A model generated the notes under the pieces. That model was not told where the DNA came from, ran no database searches, and saw only the letters and a list, made by a program, of their open reading frames with translations. Made by a program: the position numbers and the translations under genes. A stretch of 64,000 nucleotides of DNA from Glycomyces salinus (lineage in GTDB: Bacteria; Actinomycetota; Actinomycetes; Mycobacteriales; Micromonosporaceae): contig NZ_JAELXW010000018.1 of the NCBI RefSeq assembly GCF_016428645.1, positions 40,191-104,190 of the forward strand, written 5' to 3'. This document shows, in pieces, positions 17,933 to 26,194 of the stretch; position 1 is the stretch's first letter; every line of letters begins with the position of its first letter.

Positions 17933-19357
17933 GTGCCCAATCGTAATCCGCTACCGGCTTCGCGTGGCATGCGCGCCGCAGCCGCCGCCGTCGCAGGAGT
18001 CCTAGTCGGCCTCGCCGTGACCTTCTCGGCGTCGTACAACCTATTCGGGCTGCTGTTCAGCCTGGCCGTCGTCGGATTGGCGGTCTGGTACTTGAGACCG
18101 GCCTGGTCGCAGGTCGCGGTCGCGGCGGCGGTGATGTTCGGGACCACGACGGCGATGGGACAGCTGTACTGGTCGGCCCCCGTGGAGGGCTTTCTCTTCG
18201 GAGGGCTCTACGCCTTCGGGTTCCTCGTCGTCATCCTGATCATCTCAGCGGTGCGTGCACGCCAGAGCTATCTCCAACGAGGCTGGGCCCTGGCCTTCGC
18301 CGAGGCGCGGGAGCAGGACGTGCGTGTCGAGCGGGCCGTGGCCCGGGAACGCGAGGCGATGGCCGGTGAGATCCACGACGGCCTGGGGCACCGGTTGACG
18401 CTGATCGCCGTGCAGGCCGCCCGGCTCTCCCTCGACGAGGAATTGCCGCGGCGGGTCAGAGACGAGATGCAGGGCATTCGGGCGAACGCCGCCGCGGCGG
18501 CGGACGAGCTCGGCGAGACGGTCGGGCTGCTGACGGGGAGGACCTCGGAGGTCGCGGGGTCGTTGAACGGGCTCGGCATCGAAGACGTGATCGAGCGCGC
18601 GCGGTCCTCCGGTGTCACGGTGCGCGGCACCGTCGGCCCGGAGGTCGAGGGGGCCGCCAACGACTACAGCCGCGCCGCGCTGCTTCGGGCCCTGCAGGAG
18701 GGGCTGACCAACGCCGCCAAACATGCACCGGGTGCGGAAGTGCATGTCACCGCCTACGTCGACGGCGAGGAGGCGGTGCTGGAGATGCGCAACGCGGTGG
18801 CGGTCGCGGCCACGGCTCCAGGACCGAGCGGCCACGGCATCGTCGCGTTGCGGCACCGCGCCGAGATCCTCGGCGGCATCCTGGAAGTGGAGGACGGCGA
18901 AGAGTTCGCGGTGACGCTGCGACTGCCGTGCGTGTCGATGCCGTCGAGCACCGGGACGCGACCCGAGCCGTCCCGGATCGCGAAAATCGCCGATGAGGCC
19001 GCCGGTGCTCGACGGCGAGGACGGCTCGCGACGCGATTGGCGTGGATGGTGCCCCTCGCCGGACTGTTGGTCTCGGTGCTGGTGGTCATCGGATACTTCG
19101 TGTATTTCACGTACGCGTCAGTCCTGCCGCCCGAGCGCTTCGCGTCCATCGGCGTCGGCGATGATCGCGACGAGACGGAACTGGTGCTGCCACGAGAGGA
19201 GATGCTCGACGCCCCGTCCGCGGTCCTTCCCGAGCCTTTCGGGGCGACGTGCCGCTACTACGAGGCCACGGTCAGTTTCTTCGAGCGCGACGATGTCCAC
19301 CGGATCTGCTTCTCGGACGGCCGCGTCGTCGCCACTGATACGATTCCGCCCTCATGA
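17933..19357 (+). CDS. NarL/DesK-type sensor histidine kinase with extra C-terminal membrane anchor and outside domain
   Basis: A 474-residue kinase. Four N-terminal hydrophobic helices (residues 14-107) are followed by a coiled segment and a HisKA_3 dimerisation domain with phospho-acceptor His148 in GEIHDGLGHRL. The ATP-binding domain follows, with an N box LQEGLTNAAKHA and GHGIVALRHRAEILGG as G box. Unusually, the kinase core is followed (about 375-400) by another transmembrane helix and a 75-residue tail with two cysteines that should lie outside the cell. The start at GTG 17933 is set by the TATCTT box. It overlaps the response regulator gene by 4 bases. Confidence 0.9.
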   Translation: MPNRNPLPASRGMRAAAAAVAGVLVGLAVTFSASYNLFGLLFSLAVVGLAVWYLRPAWSQVAVAAAVMFGTTTAMGQLYWSAPVEGFLFGGLYAFGFLVVILIISAVRARQSYLQRGWALAFAEAREQDVRVERAVAREREAMAGEIHDGLGHRLTLIAVQAARLSLDEELPRRVRDEMQGIRANAAAAADELGETVGLLTGRTSEVAGSLNGLGIEDVIERARSSGVTVRGTVGPEVEGAANDYSRAALLRALQEGLTNAAKHAPGAEVHVTAYVDGEEAVLEMRNAVAVAATAPGPSGHGIVALRHRAEILGGILEVEDGEEFAVTLRLPCVSMPSSTGTRPEPSRIAKIADEAAGARRRGRLATRLAWMVPLAGLLVSVLVVIGYFVYFTYASVLPPERFASIGVGDDRDETELVLPREEMLDAPSAVLPEPFGATCRYYEATVSFFERDDVHRICFSDGRVVATDTIPPS

Positions 19358-20055
19358 CCGCCTCTGTGTCCGAACCAATGGAGCCGCGACGCGAGGGTCC
19401 GGTGCGGGTGCTGCTCGCCGATGACGACGTCCTGGTGCGCACCGGCATCGCCGGCATCCTCTCGACCGCCCCCGGCATCGAGGTCACCGCCGAAGCGGCC
19501 GACGGCCTCGAAGCGCTCGACCTGATCCGCCGACACCTGCTGGACGTCGTCCTCCTCGACATCCAGATGCCCGGACTGGACGGCATCGGCACCCTCGAAC
19601 GACTGCGCCGCGACCGCGTCGGCACGCCGGTGGCGATGCTGACGACCTTCTCCGACGAGACCTACCTCGCTGAAGCATTCAGGCTCGAGGCGCTCGGGTT
19701 CTTCCTGAAGTCCGACGACCCTCACCACCTCATCGCCGGCGTGCGCGCCCTCGCCGCCGGCGGAGCCGCGTTCTCGCCGCGCGTGGGCCGCTGGCTGGTG
19801 CGCCGCCAGGCGCGCCAGCCGCTCGACCGCTTGACTCGGGCCCAGGCGATCGTCCGCGACCTGACCCCGCGCCAGCGCGAACTGCTCGCCGCCGTCGGCA
19901 AAGGACTGTCCAACGTCCAGATCGCGGCGTCGCTGCATCTGTCCGAAGGCACCGTGAAGCAGTACCTCAGCGCCCTGTTCGCCCGGATCGGGACCGAGAA
20001 CCGTGTGCAGGCCGCGCTGATCGCCTTCGAAGCCGGGCTCGACGCGGAAGAGTGA
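19354..20055 (+). CDS. NarL/FixJ-family response regulator
   Basis: A 233-residue regulator. The receiver domain spans about residues 17-133, with acidic pocket DDD (23-25), phospho-acceptor Asp69 in LLDIQMPG, conserved Thr in LTTFSD and Lys in FFLKSD. A LuxR-type helix-turn-helix (about 162-220) has LTPRQRELL and GLSNVQIAASLHLSEGTVKQYLS. It is translationally coupled to the histidine kinase at 17933. Targets unknown; no clear direct repeat was seen nearby. Confidence 0.94.
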   Translation: MTASVSEPMEPRREGPVRVLLADDDVLVRTGIAGILSTAPGIEVTAEAADGLEALDLIRRHLLDVVLLDIQMPGLDGIGTLERLRRDRVGTPVAMLTTFSDETYLAEAFRLEALGFFLKSDDPHHLIAGVRALAAGGAAFSPRVGRWLVRRQARQPLDRLTRAQAIVRDLTPRQRELLAAVGKGLSNVQIAASLHLSEGTVKQYLSALFARIGTENRVQAALIAFEAGLDAEE

Positions 20056-20091
20056 GGCTCCGGTCGGTCGGTGGGTGTCGCACGGCTGCGC

Positions 20092-20097
20092 TACGGT
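20092..20097 (+). promoter_or_regulatory. -10 box of a leaderless promoter for the DUF1963 gene
   Basis: TACGGT (TANNNT) ends 6 nt before the ATG at 20104, the spacing expected when transcription begins at the start codon. It supports this ATG over an in-frame GTG 33 bases upstream. Confidence 0.55.
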
Positions 20098-20103
20098 GCG
20101 CAG

Positions 20104-20952
20104 ATGACCGATTCCCAGGAGCTGAGCGAGCTCGCCGACCGATATCTGCCCCCGTCGATCGCCACGCCGTGGAAGGCGATGCTGAAACCGGCGATCCAGT
20201 TCGGTTCGGCCGCGGGGAACGATGTCGTGGCCGCTCAGCTGGGCGGAGATCCGGATCTGCCGGTCGGTGAGCCCTGGCCGGTGTGGGAGGGCCGCGGGCC
20301 GCTGAGTTTCATCGCCGCCTTCGACTGCGCGGCCCTGCGCGTGGCCGGCTTTCCCCTGCCGGAGGCCGGGAGCCTGTTGTTCTTCTACTTCGACGGGCAG
20401 GCAGACGACCATGACGCCGTGGTCGGCGCGTTCGTACCGGGCACGCAGGACGGAGCGCGAGTGGTGTACGTCCCCGCGGGCGCGGCCACCGAGCGGCGCT
20501 CGGCCCCCGCACCGCTCAAGCCCTACCGGCGACAGCTGCTGCGGGCCGAACCGGTGTGGACCGTTCCCGAACCCGGCAGTGCCGCCGTCGCCGGCGCCTT
20601 CGGAGCGGAAGCCGCGGAGAAGGACGACCATCCGCTCAATGCCGACGCCTTCGTCGAGGCGATCTACGAGGAGGTGTCGGTCAGCGTGTGCCACCAGGTC
20701 GGAGGGTATCCGATGTCGGTGCAGCATCCGGTCGAGTACGAGGTGAACCAGGTCGCGGCCGAGCTCGTCGGGCCCGCGGGCAGTGCCGAGTACCGTGAGG
20801 CCGACCGTTGGCACCTGCTCGCGCAGATCGACTCCGACGACGCCTCCGGCATGATGTGGGGCGATGTCGGCATGCTCTACTGGCTCATCCAGGAATCCGA
20901 CCTGGCCGCCGGGAGGTTCGACCGGGCCGCGTTCACCTGGCAGTGCTCCTGA
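20104..20952 (+). CDS. DUF1963 (YwqG-type) protein
   Basis: A 282-residue soluble protein resembling the DUF1963/YwqG family: an N-terminal helix-rich part with PW segments, GGDPDLPVGEPWPVWEGRGPLSFIAAFDC in the conserved core, FFYFDGQ, and near the C-terminus WHLLAQIDSDD followed by GDVGMLYWLI. Family members are cytosolic with unknown function; the LLAQIDSDD...WGD...L pattern is the best recognised part. No signal peptide. It stands alone, 48 bp after the response regulator gene. Confidence 0.82.
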   Translation: MTDSQELSELADRYLPPSIATPWKAMLKPAIQFGSAAGNDVVAAQLGGDPDLPVGEPWPVWEGRGPLSFIAAFDCAALRVAGFPLPEAGSLLFFYFDGQADDHDAVVGAFVPGTQDGARVVYVPAGAATERRSAPAPLKPYRRQLLRAEPVWTVPEPGSAAVAGAFGAEAAEKDDHPLNADAFVEAIYEEVSVSVCHQVGGYPMSVQHPVEYEVNQVAAELVGPAGSAEYREADRWHLLAQIDSDDASGMMWGDVGMLYWLIQESDLAAGRFDRAAFTWQCS

Positions 20953-20987
20953 GCCGGCCGTCACACCGACCTGAGATGATCGCCGTC

Positions 20988-21740
20988 ATGGACTTTCCAA
21001 GCCTCCGAACTCATCTCGCCGCCGAGGCGGACGCGCTCAAGGCCGCCGCCGCCCGCGCCGACCCGGACGCCCGCGTCCCCTCCTGTCCCGACTGGACCGC
21101 GACCGACCTGCTCGACCACGTCACCGAGGTCTACGACCACAAGACGCAGTGCATGCGACTGCTGCGCGAACCCGAAGACGGCGAGCGGCTCGAACGCGAA
21201 GGCGGCCCCGCCGAACGGTTCGACGCCGCCCTGGCCGGGCTGCTGGCCGAGTTCGACGCCCGCCACCCCGAGGACCTCTCCCACACCTGGTACGGCCCCG
21301 ATCAGACGGTCGGGTTCTGGATCCGGCGCATGGCCGCCGAGACCGTCGTCCACCGCGCCGACGCCGAACTGGCCGCCGTGGAGACGATCGGTCCGGTCGA
21401 CCCCGGGCTCGGCGCCGACGCCGCCGACGAGATGCTGCGGATCATGGTCGAGTGGGAGAGCAGGGTCTCCCGAGACGAACTGGCGGAGGTCCTCGCGGAC
21501 GCCGCCGGTCTGGTCGTGGCCGTGGACGCCGGTGAGCGCGCGTGGACCGTGCGGGTCGGCGCCGAAGCGGCCGAGGTCGCCGATGGGATCGACGCCGACG
21601 CCCAGGCCACGGTCTCCGGGACGCCCGGAGAGGTGCTCATGTGGCTGTGGCGGCGCCTGCCCGCCGAGGCGCTGACCGTTGAAGGCGACGCCGCCAAGAG
21701 CGCCGCGCTGCACGCCATGCTCGCCGAGTTCGGCCAGTAA
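20988..21740 (+). CDS. Maleylpyruvate-isomerase family mycothiol-dependent protein
   Basis: A 250-residue protein of the actinobacterial mycothiol-dependent DinB-like family. The N-terminal MDMPI domain includes VPSCPDWTATDLLDHVTEVYDH and the metal-binding histidine motif METVVHRADAE-like (AAETVVHRADAE). The C-terminal sterol-carrier-like domain contains ATVSGTPGEVLMWLWRRLPAEALTVEGD. Such proteins are thiol transferases or isomerases that use mycothiol; the exact reaction is unknown. The ATG at 20988 has a GATGAT -10-like box 7 nt upstream instead of a ribosome site, again suggesting a leaderless message. Confidence 0.88.
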   Translation: MDFPSLRTHLAAEADALKAAAARADPDARVPSCPDWTATDLLDHVTEVYDHKTQCMRLLREPEDGERLEREGGPAERFDAALAGLLAEFDARHPEDLSHTWYGPDQTVGFWIRRMAAETVVHRADAELAAVETIGPVDPGLGADAADEMLRIMVEWESRVSRDELAEVLADAAGLVVAVDAGERAWTVRVGAEAAEVADGIDADAQATVSGTPGEVLMWLWRRLPAEALTVEGDAAKSAALHAMLAEFGQ

Positions 21741-21752
21741 CCGCATACGCGA

Positions 21753-21785
21753 ACGGGGCCGGGACGCGAAGCGTCCCGGCCCCGT
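21753..21785. terminator. Bidirectional terminator between convergent genes
   Basis: A perfect 15-bp stem: ACGGGGCCGGGACGC (21753-21767) and its complement (21771-21785) around a GAA loop. No T-run follows, as is common for actinobacterial terminators. It separates the mycothiol-enzyme gene and the convergent arabinofuranosidase gene. Confidence 0.85.
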
Positions 21786-21797
21786 GCTGTCGCTGTC

Positions 21798-23303
21798 TTA
21801 AGGCCGGATGCGGATGGTGTTCCAGCTCATCGCGGGCAGTTCGACCGAGATCGTGCCGTCCTCGGTGGTGACGGTCTTGTTCTCGACCGAAACGACCCGG
21901 TTCTGGTCGTCGATGGTGTTCCGCGCGTCCGGGTCCTCATCGGTCAGCGTCGAGCAGGTCACCGACCCGACCGATTCGAGCGCACCGGCGTCGACCGTGA
22001 GCGTCAGCGGCCGGTCCAGGTCGCGGTTGACGGCGAACACGGTCACCGAGCCGTCCTCGCCGGCCACGGCCACCGAGTGCAGGGCGGAGACCTCCCCGTA
22101 CTTGTCGGTGTCGAACCCGGGGGAGTCGGCGGAGACGCGCAGGACCTTGCCGCGTCCGTGCCGGCTGGCCTCGGCGAAGGGGTAGAACGTCGTCTGCCTC
22201 CATGCCGGACCGCCCGGCTCGGTCATGATCGGGCCGATGATGTTCACCAGCTGCGCCAGGCAGGCTGCCGTGACCCGGTCGGCGCGGCGCAGCAGGGTGA
22301 TCAGGAGCGAGCCGAACACGACCGCGTCCATCGCCGAGTACCGGTCCTCCAGCTGCCGGGGCGCCTCGACCCACTTGGCGTGCTCGGACTTCTCCCAGTC
22401 CTGCTGGTACCAGACGTTCCACTCGTCGAAGGAGATGTTGATCTTCTTGTCGGTTTTGAGCTCCGCGCCGACCGCGTCGGCGGTGGCGATGACGCCGTCG
22501 ATGAACAGCTCCATGTCCTGCGCGCTGGCCATGAAGCTGGGGATGTCGCCGTCGCCGGGGTGATAGTAGGCGTGGGCGGAGATGAAGTCGACCGACTTGT
22601 AGCAGTTGGCCAGGACCTCGGCCTCCCAGGAGCCGAAGGTCGGCATGCCGCGGGAGGAGGAGCCGCAGGCGACCAGGTCGAGCGAGGGGTCGATCATGCG
22701 CATCGCGCGGGCGGTCTGGTCGGCGATGCGGCCGTACTCGGTGGCGGTCATCTGGCCGATCTGCCAGGGCCCGTCCATCTCGTTGCCCAGGCACCACAGC
22801 TTGATGCCGTAGGGTTCCTCGTCGCCGTGGGAGCGGCGCAGGTCCGACAGGGCCGTCCCGGAGGGGTGGTTGGCGTACTCCATCAGGTCGAGGGCCTCCT
22901 GGAGTCCGCGGGTGCCGAGGTTGACGGCCATGTTCGGCTCGACGCCGACCGCGCGGCAGAACTTCATGAACTCGCCGAGGCCGAACTGGTTGGTCTCGGT
23001 GACGCCCCAGGCCAGGTCGAGGCGGCGGGGGCGGTCCTGTTTGGGGCCGACCCCGTCCTCCCAGCGGTAGCCGGAGACGAAGTTGCCGCCGGGGTAGCGG
23101 ATCATGGTCGGACCGAGCTCGCGGACCAGCTCCAGGACGTCCCCGCGCAGCCCCGCGGCGTCGGCGGTGGGGTGCCCGGGCTCGTAGATGCCGGTGTAGA
23201 CGCACCGGCCCAGGTGCTCGACGAAGGAGCCGAAGAGCCGGTCGGGCACGTCGGCGACGGTGAAGCGGGGGTCGAACGCGATGCGCGCTTGTCGTTGGGC
23301 CAT
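21798..23303 (-). CDS. abfA: Alpha-L-arabinofuranosidase, GH51
   Basis: A 501-residue GH51 retaining glycosidase with an (alpha/beta)8 barrel and a C-terminal beta domain. The acid/base is Glu175 in CLGNEMDGPW and the nucleophile Glu294 in SFDEWNVWYQ. RYPGGNF and HAYY blocks are also present. No signal peptide, so it acts inside the cell on imported arabino-oligosaccharides from arabinan or arabinoxylan. ATG 23303 has GGGAGG 5 bases upstream; the open frame continues upstream but into another gene. Downstream of the LacI gene on the same strand, with a LacI-type operator candidate in the 68-bp gap. Confidence 0.95.
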   Translation of the reverse strand: MAQRQARIAFDPRFTVADVPDRLFGSFVEHLGRCVYTGIYEPGHPTADAAGLRGDVLELVRELGPTMIRYPGGNFVSGYRWEDGVGPKQDRPRRLDLAWGVTETNQFGLGEFMKFCRAVGVEPNMAVNLGTRGLQEALDLMEYANHPSGTALSDLRRSHGDEEPYGIKLWCLGNEMDGPWQIGQMTATEYGRIADQTARAMRMIDPSLDLVACGSSSRGMPTFGSWEAEVLANCYKSVDFISAHAYYHPGDGDIPSFMASAQDMELFIDGVIATADAVGAELKTDKKINISFDEWNVWYQQDWEKSEHAKWVEAPRQLEDRYSAMDAVVFGSLLITLLRRADRVTAACLAQLVNIIGPIMTEPGGPAWRQTTFYPFAEASRHGRGKVLRVSADSPGFDTDKYGEVSALHSVAVAGEDGSVTVFAVNRDLDRPLTLTVDAGALESVGSVTCSTLTDEDPDARNTIDDQNRVVSVENKTVTTEDGTISVELPAMSWNTIRIRP

Positions 23304-23346
23304 GGGTGCCTCCCAGAGAGGATCGTGACCGTCGGCGGCACGATGT

Positions 23347-23358
23347 TTTATCGGTAAA
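23347..23358. promoter_or_regulatory. LacI-type operator candidate in front of abfA
   Basis: TTTATCGGTAAA is a near-perfect palindrome with the central CG expected of LacI-family operators (TTTA half-sites). It lies between the LacI gene stop and the abfA ribosome site. Its half-site differs from the TGAAACG sites at the rhamnose promoter. Confidence 0.5.
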
Positions 23359-23371
23359 TTCCCATGGGATA

Positions 23372-24379
23372 CTACAGGTCGGCGACAGTGGAGGCGCGTG
23401 CGACCAGCTCGGGCTGGAATACCACGTTGCGGTGGGTGTGGCCCGAGCCCTCGGCCACCTCGTCGAACAGCAGCTGCGCGGCGGTGCGGCCCAGCTGGGC
23501 GCGCGGCTGGCGGATCGAGGACAGCGGCACGGCCGCGGCGGCGGCGAAGTCGATGTCGTCGTAGCCGACGATCGCGCACTCCTCGGGCACCTTGACCCCG
23601 CGCATGGTCAGGCCCTGGAGCGCCCCCAGGGCGAGCAGGTCGTTGGCGCAGAAGATCGCCGTGGGCGCATCGGACAGGGCCAGCATCTGGTCGACCGAGG
23701 CGCGCCCGCCCTCGGCGTTCAGGCTCGCCGAGGCGTAGGTGTCGAGGCGGACTCCGGCCTCCTCGCAGACCTCGCGGCATCCGGCCAGGCGGTCGGCCAC
23801 CTGGGGGATGGTGGGGGGACCGCCGAAGAAGGCGATGGAGGTGTGCCCGAGCTCGACCAGGTGGCGGGCGGCCAGGCGGCCGCCGTGCACGTCGTCGACG
23901 GCCACCGAGCAGTGCGGGTAGCGGCCCGCGCCGCGGTCGACGAGGATGACCGGGATGTCGTGGGCGGTCAGCCGGGCCAGGCGCTCGGCCGAGGACTCGT
24001 CGACCGGGGTGATGAGCAGGCCGAGGACCCGCTGCTCTTCGAGGATCTCCAGGTGGCGCTGCTCCCGTGCGAGGTCCTCGCCGGAGTCGCACACGGTGAC
24101 CACGCCGCCGGCGGAGTCGACCAGCGGTTCGGCCCCGCGCACGACGTCGGTGAAGAAGGGGTTGGCCACGTCGAGGACGACGATGGCGACGTTGCGGCTG
24201 CGCCCGGCCCGAAGCTGGCGGGCCGAGTCGTTGCGCACGTAGCCCAGCTCGGCGATGGCGGCTTGGACTCTGGCGCGGGTGTCCTCGGCGACCGCTTCGG
24301 GGCGGTTGAGGACGTTCGAGACCGTGCCGACCGATACGCCCGCGGCCCTGGCCACGTCTTTCATGCTGGTAGTGCTCAT
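23372..24379 (-). CDS. LacI-family transcriptional regulator
   Basis: A 335-residue regulator. The N-terminal helix-turn-helix with hinge (about 1-60) has MKDVARAAGVSVGTVSNVLNRPEAV and the hinge region ELGYVRNDSARQLRAGRS. The periplasmic-binding-protein-like sensor domain follows, with ANPFF, FGGP, and NDLLALGALQGL blocks. ATG 24379 has GAGGTGA upstream; a much longer in-frame version is not supported. It is divergent from the rhamnose operon, where two LacI-type operators flank the promoter, so it probably represses rhamnose genes and perhaps abfA. Inducer not known. Confidence 0.93.
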   Translation of the reverse strand: MSTTSMKDVARAAGVSVGTVSNVLNRPEAVAEDTRARVQAAIAELGYVRNDSARQLRAGRSRNVAIVVLDVANPFFTDVVRGAEPLVDSAGGVVTVCDSGEDLAREQRHLEILEEQRVLGLLITPVDESSAERLARLTAHDIPVILVDRGAGRYPHCSVAVDDVHGGRLAARHLVELGHTSIAFFGGPPTIPQVADRLAGCREVCEEAGVRLDTYASASLNAEGGRASVDQMLALSDAPTAIFCANDLLALGALQGLTMRGVKVPEECAIVGYDDIDFAAAAAVPLSSIRQPRAQLGRTAAQLLFDEVAEGSGHTHRNVVFQPELVARASTVADL

Positions 24380-24480
24380 CGTCACCTCACCGAGTCTATA
24401 GAGGGGCGCCACGCCGGCGGCGCCGCGAGCGAGCCGGAGCGGGGTCGGGCGTCGATTCGGGGAGCCGTGTGCCACCAGCA

Positions 24481-24498
24481 GGTTGAAACGAATCAACC
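24481..24498. promoter_or_regulatory. Upstream LacI-type operator of the rhamnose operon
   Basis: GGTTGAAACGAATCAACC has perfect outer arms GGTTGA/TCAACC and a central CG. Its 12-bp core TGAAACGAATCA (24484-24495) differs by one base from the downstream site, and the two centres are 120 bp apart. Confidence 0.65.
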
Positions 24499-24603
24499 CG
24501 TTTTGGAAGGCACCCGGAGCATAGCTCGGAGTCGCGATCGAATTGTCACCGGAGGGATCTTGACAGCGCTGGCCAGCGCGATTTATGTTTACGGGACCCC
24601 TCA

Positions 24604-24615
24604 TGAAACGATTCA
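24604..24615. promoter_or_regulatory. Downstream LacI-type operator of the rhamnose operon
   Basis: TGAAACGATTCA matches the general LacI-family pattern TGAAACGNTTCA and sits immediately after the predicted transcription start, where bound repressor would block elongation or initiation. Confidence 0.7.
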
Positions 24616-24665
24616 ATAATGCCGGTGCAATAATCGTGACCCCCACCTCAGAAGGAGGCACCCCT

Positions 24666-25031
24666 GTGAGACAGCGAGTGTGTTTCACCTTGCAGGTCCG
24701 CCGTGACCGCCTGGACGAATACCGGCGCCGCCACGCCGCGGTCTGGCCCGAGATGCTCCGCGCCCTGGCCGAGACCGGCTGGGAGAACTACTCGCTGTTC
24801 CTGTCCGAGGACGGCCTCCTGATCGGCTATCTCGAGACCGAGGACTTCGACGCCGCCCGCCGGGCCATGGCCGAACGCGAGGTCAACGCCCGCTGGCAGG
24901 CCGAGATGGCCCCGTTCTTCGAGAACATCGGCGCCTCGGCCGCGGACGAGTCGTTCAACGTCATCCCGGAAGTGTTCCACCTGGAGGACCAATTGGCGGC
25001 GGCAGAGCTGAAGGAGCCCGCTCATGAGTGA
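24666..25031 (+). CDS. rhaM: L-rhamnose mutarotase
   Basis: A 121-residue protein of the RhaM/YiiL family, which interconverts the alpha and beta anomers of L-rhamnose before isomerisation. The conserved block YRRRHAAVWPEML holds the catalytic His and a Trp, and WENYSLF and the WQ-x-EMAPFF region also match. The GTG at 24666 lies 7 bases after AAGGAGG; an in-frame earlier ATG would put the start over the promoter. First gene of the rhamnose operon. It overlaps rhaI by 8 bases. Confidence 0.92.
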   Translation: MRQRVCFTLQVRRDRLDEYRRRHAAVWPEMLRALAETGWENYSLFLSEDGLLIGYLETEDFDAARRAMAEREVNARWQAEMAPFFENIGASAADESFNVIPEVFHLEDQLAAAELKEPAHE

Positions 25032-26193
25032 CCTGCGCAAACACGCGAAGACGGTGCTGGCCGGCCAGAACATAGAGACCCCGTCCTGGGCGTTCGGAAA
25101 CTCCGGCACCCGGTTCAAGGTGTTCGGCCAGCAAGGCGTCCCCCGAGACCCCTTCGAGAAGATCGCCGACGCCGCGGCCGTGCACCGGCACACCGGCGCG
25201 GCCGGCTCGGTCGCCCTCCACATCCCCTGGGACAAGGTCGAGGACTACCCCGCACTGGCCGCCCACGCCGCCGAGCAGGGCGTGTCGATCGGCACGATCA
25301 ACTCCAACACCTTCCAAGACGACGACTACATGCTCGGCAGCGTCTGCCACCCCGACCCCGGCGTGCGCCGCAAGGCCACCGACCACCTGCTCGAATGCGT
25401 CGACATCATGGACGCGGTCGGCTCGACCGACCTCAAGCTCTGGTTCGCCGACGGCACCAACTACCCCGGGCAGGACTCCATCGCCGGCCGCCAGGACCGC
25501 CTGGCCGAGGTCCTGGCCGAGGTCTACGACCGCCTCGGCGAAGGACAGCGGATGCTGCTGGAGTACAAACTGTTCGAGCCGTCCTTCTACCACACCGACG
25601 TGCCCGACTGGGGCACCTCGTTCGCCCACTGCTCGCAGCTGGGGGACAAGGCCCAGGTCGTCATCGACACCGGCCACCACGCCCCGGGCACCAACATCGA
25701 GTTCATCGTCGCGTTCCTGTTGCGCGAGGCCAAGCTCGGCGGCTTCGACTTCAACTCCCGCTTCTACGCCGACGACGACCTCATGGTCGGCTCGGCCGAC
25801 CCGTTCCAGCTGTTCCGCATCATGCACGAGCTGGCCCTGCGGGACGCGATCGGCGCCGAATCGGGCATCGCCTACATGCTCGACCAGTGCCACAACATCG
25901 AACCCAAGATCCCGGCGGTCATCCGCTCGGTCATGAACGTCCAGGAGGCCACCGCCAAGGCCCTCCTGGTCGACCACGAGGCCCTGACCGCCGCCCAGGC
26001 GAGCGGCGACGTGCTCGGCGCCAACGCGGTCCTGATGGACGCCTACAACACCGACGTCCGACCGCTGCTGGCCGAACTACGGGGCGAGCAGGGCCTGTAC
26101 GCCGACCCGGTCGCGGCCTACAAGGCCAGCGGCTACGCCGAGACCATCGTCGAAACGCGCCGAGGCGGCCAGGCCGCCGGATGGGGGGCCTGA
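25024..26193 (+). CDS. rhaI: L-rhamnose isomerase (RhaI, Pseudomonas type)
   Basis: A 389-residue TIM-barrel isomerase converting L-rhamnose to L-rhamnulose. It belongs to the xylose-isomerase-like RhaI group rather than E. coli RhaA: INSNTFQDDDYMLGSVCHPD, DLKLWFADGTNYPGQDS and YKLFEPSFYHTDV are characteristic. Metal ligands are expected in EYKLFEP (Glu), DTGHHAPGTN (Asp/His) and the FDFNSRFYADDDL segment (Asp). Start ATG inside the end of rhaM; RBS AAGGAG just upstream. Confidence 0.94.
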   Translation: MSDLRKHAKTVLAGQNIETPSWAFGNSGTRFKVFGQQGVPRDPFEKIADAAAVHRHTGAAGSVALHIPWDKVEDYPALAAHAAEQGVSIGTINSNTFQDDDYMLGSVCHPDPGVRRKATDHLLECVDIMDAVGSTDLKLWFADGTNYPGQDSIAGRQDRLAEVLAEVYDRLGEGQRMLLEYKLFEPSFYHTDVPDWGTSFAHCSQLGDKAQVVIDTGHHAPGTNIEFIVAFLLREAKLGGFDFNSRFYADDDLMVGSADPFQLFRIMHELALRDAIGAESGIAYMLDQCHNIEPKIPAVIRSVMNVQEATAKALLVDHEALTAAQASGDVLGANAVLMDAYNTDVRPLLAELRGEQGLYADPVAAYKASGYAETIVETRRGGQAAGWGA

Positions 26194-26194
26194 G

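Larger units (their letters stand above)
24380..24665. promoter_or_regulatory. Divergent control region of LacI gene and rhamnose operon
   Basis: This 286-bp gene-free stretch holds a TTGACA -35 (24560-24565) and TATGTT -10 (24584-24589) with an 18-bp spacer, an upstream and a downstream LacI-type operator, and the rhaM ribosome site AAGGAGG (about 24652-24658). The predicted transcript start near 24596 lies just before the downstream operator. The left part is GC-rich and shows nothing further. Confidence 0.7.
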
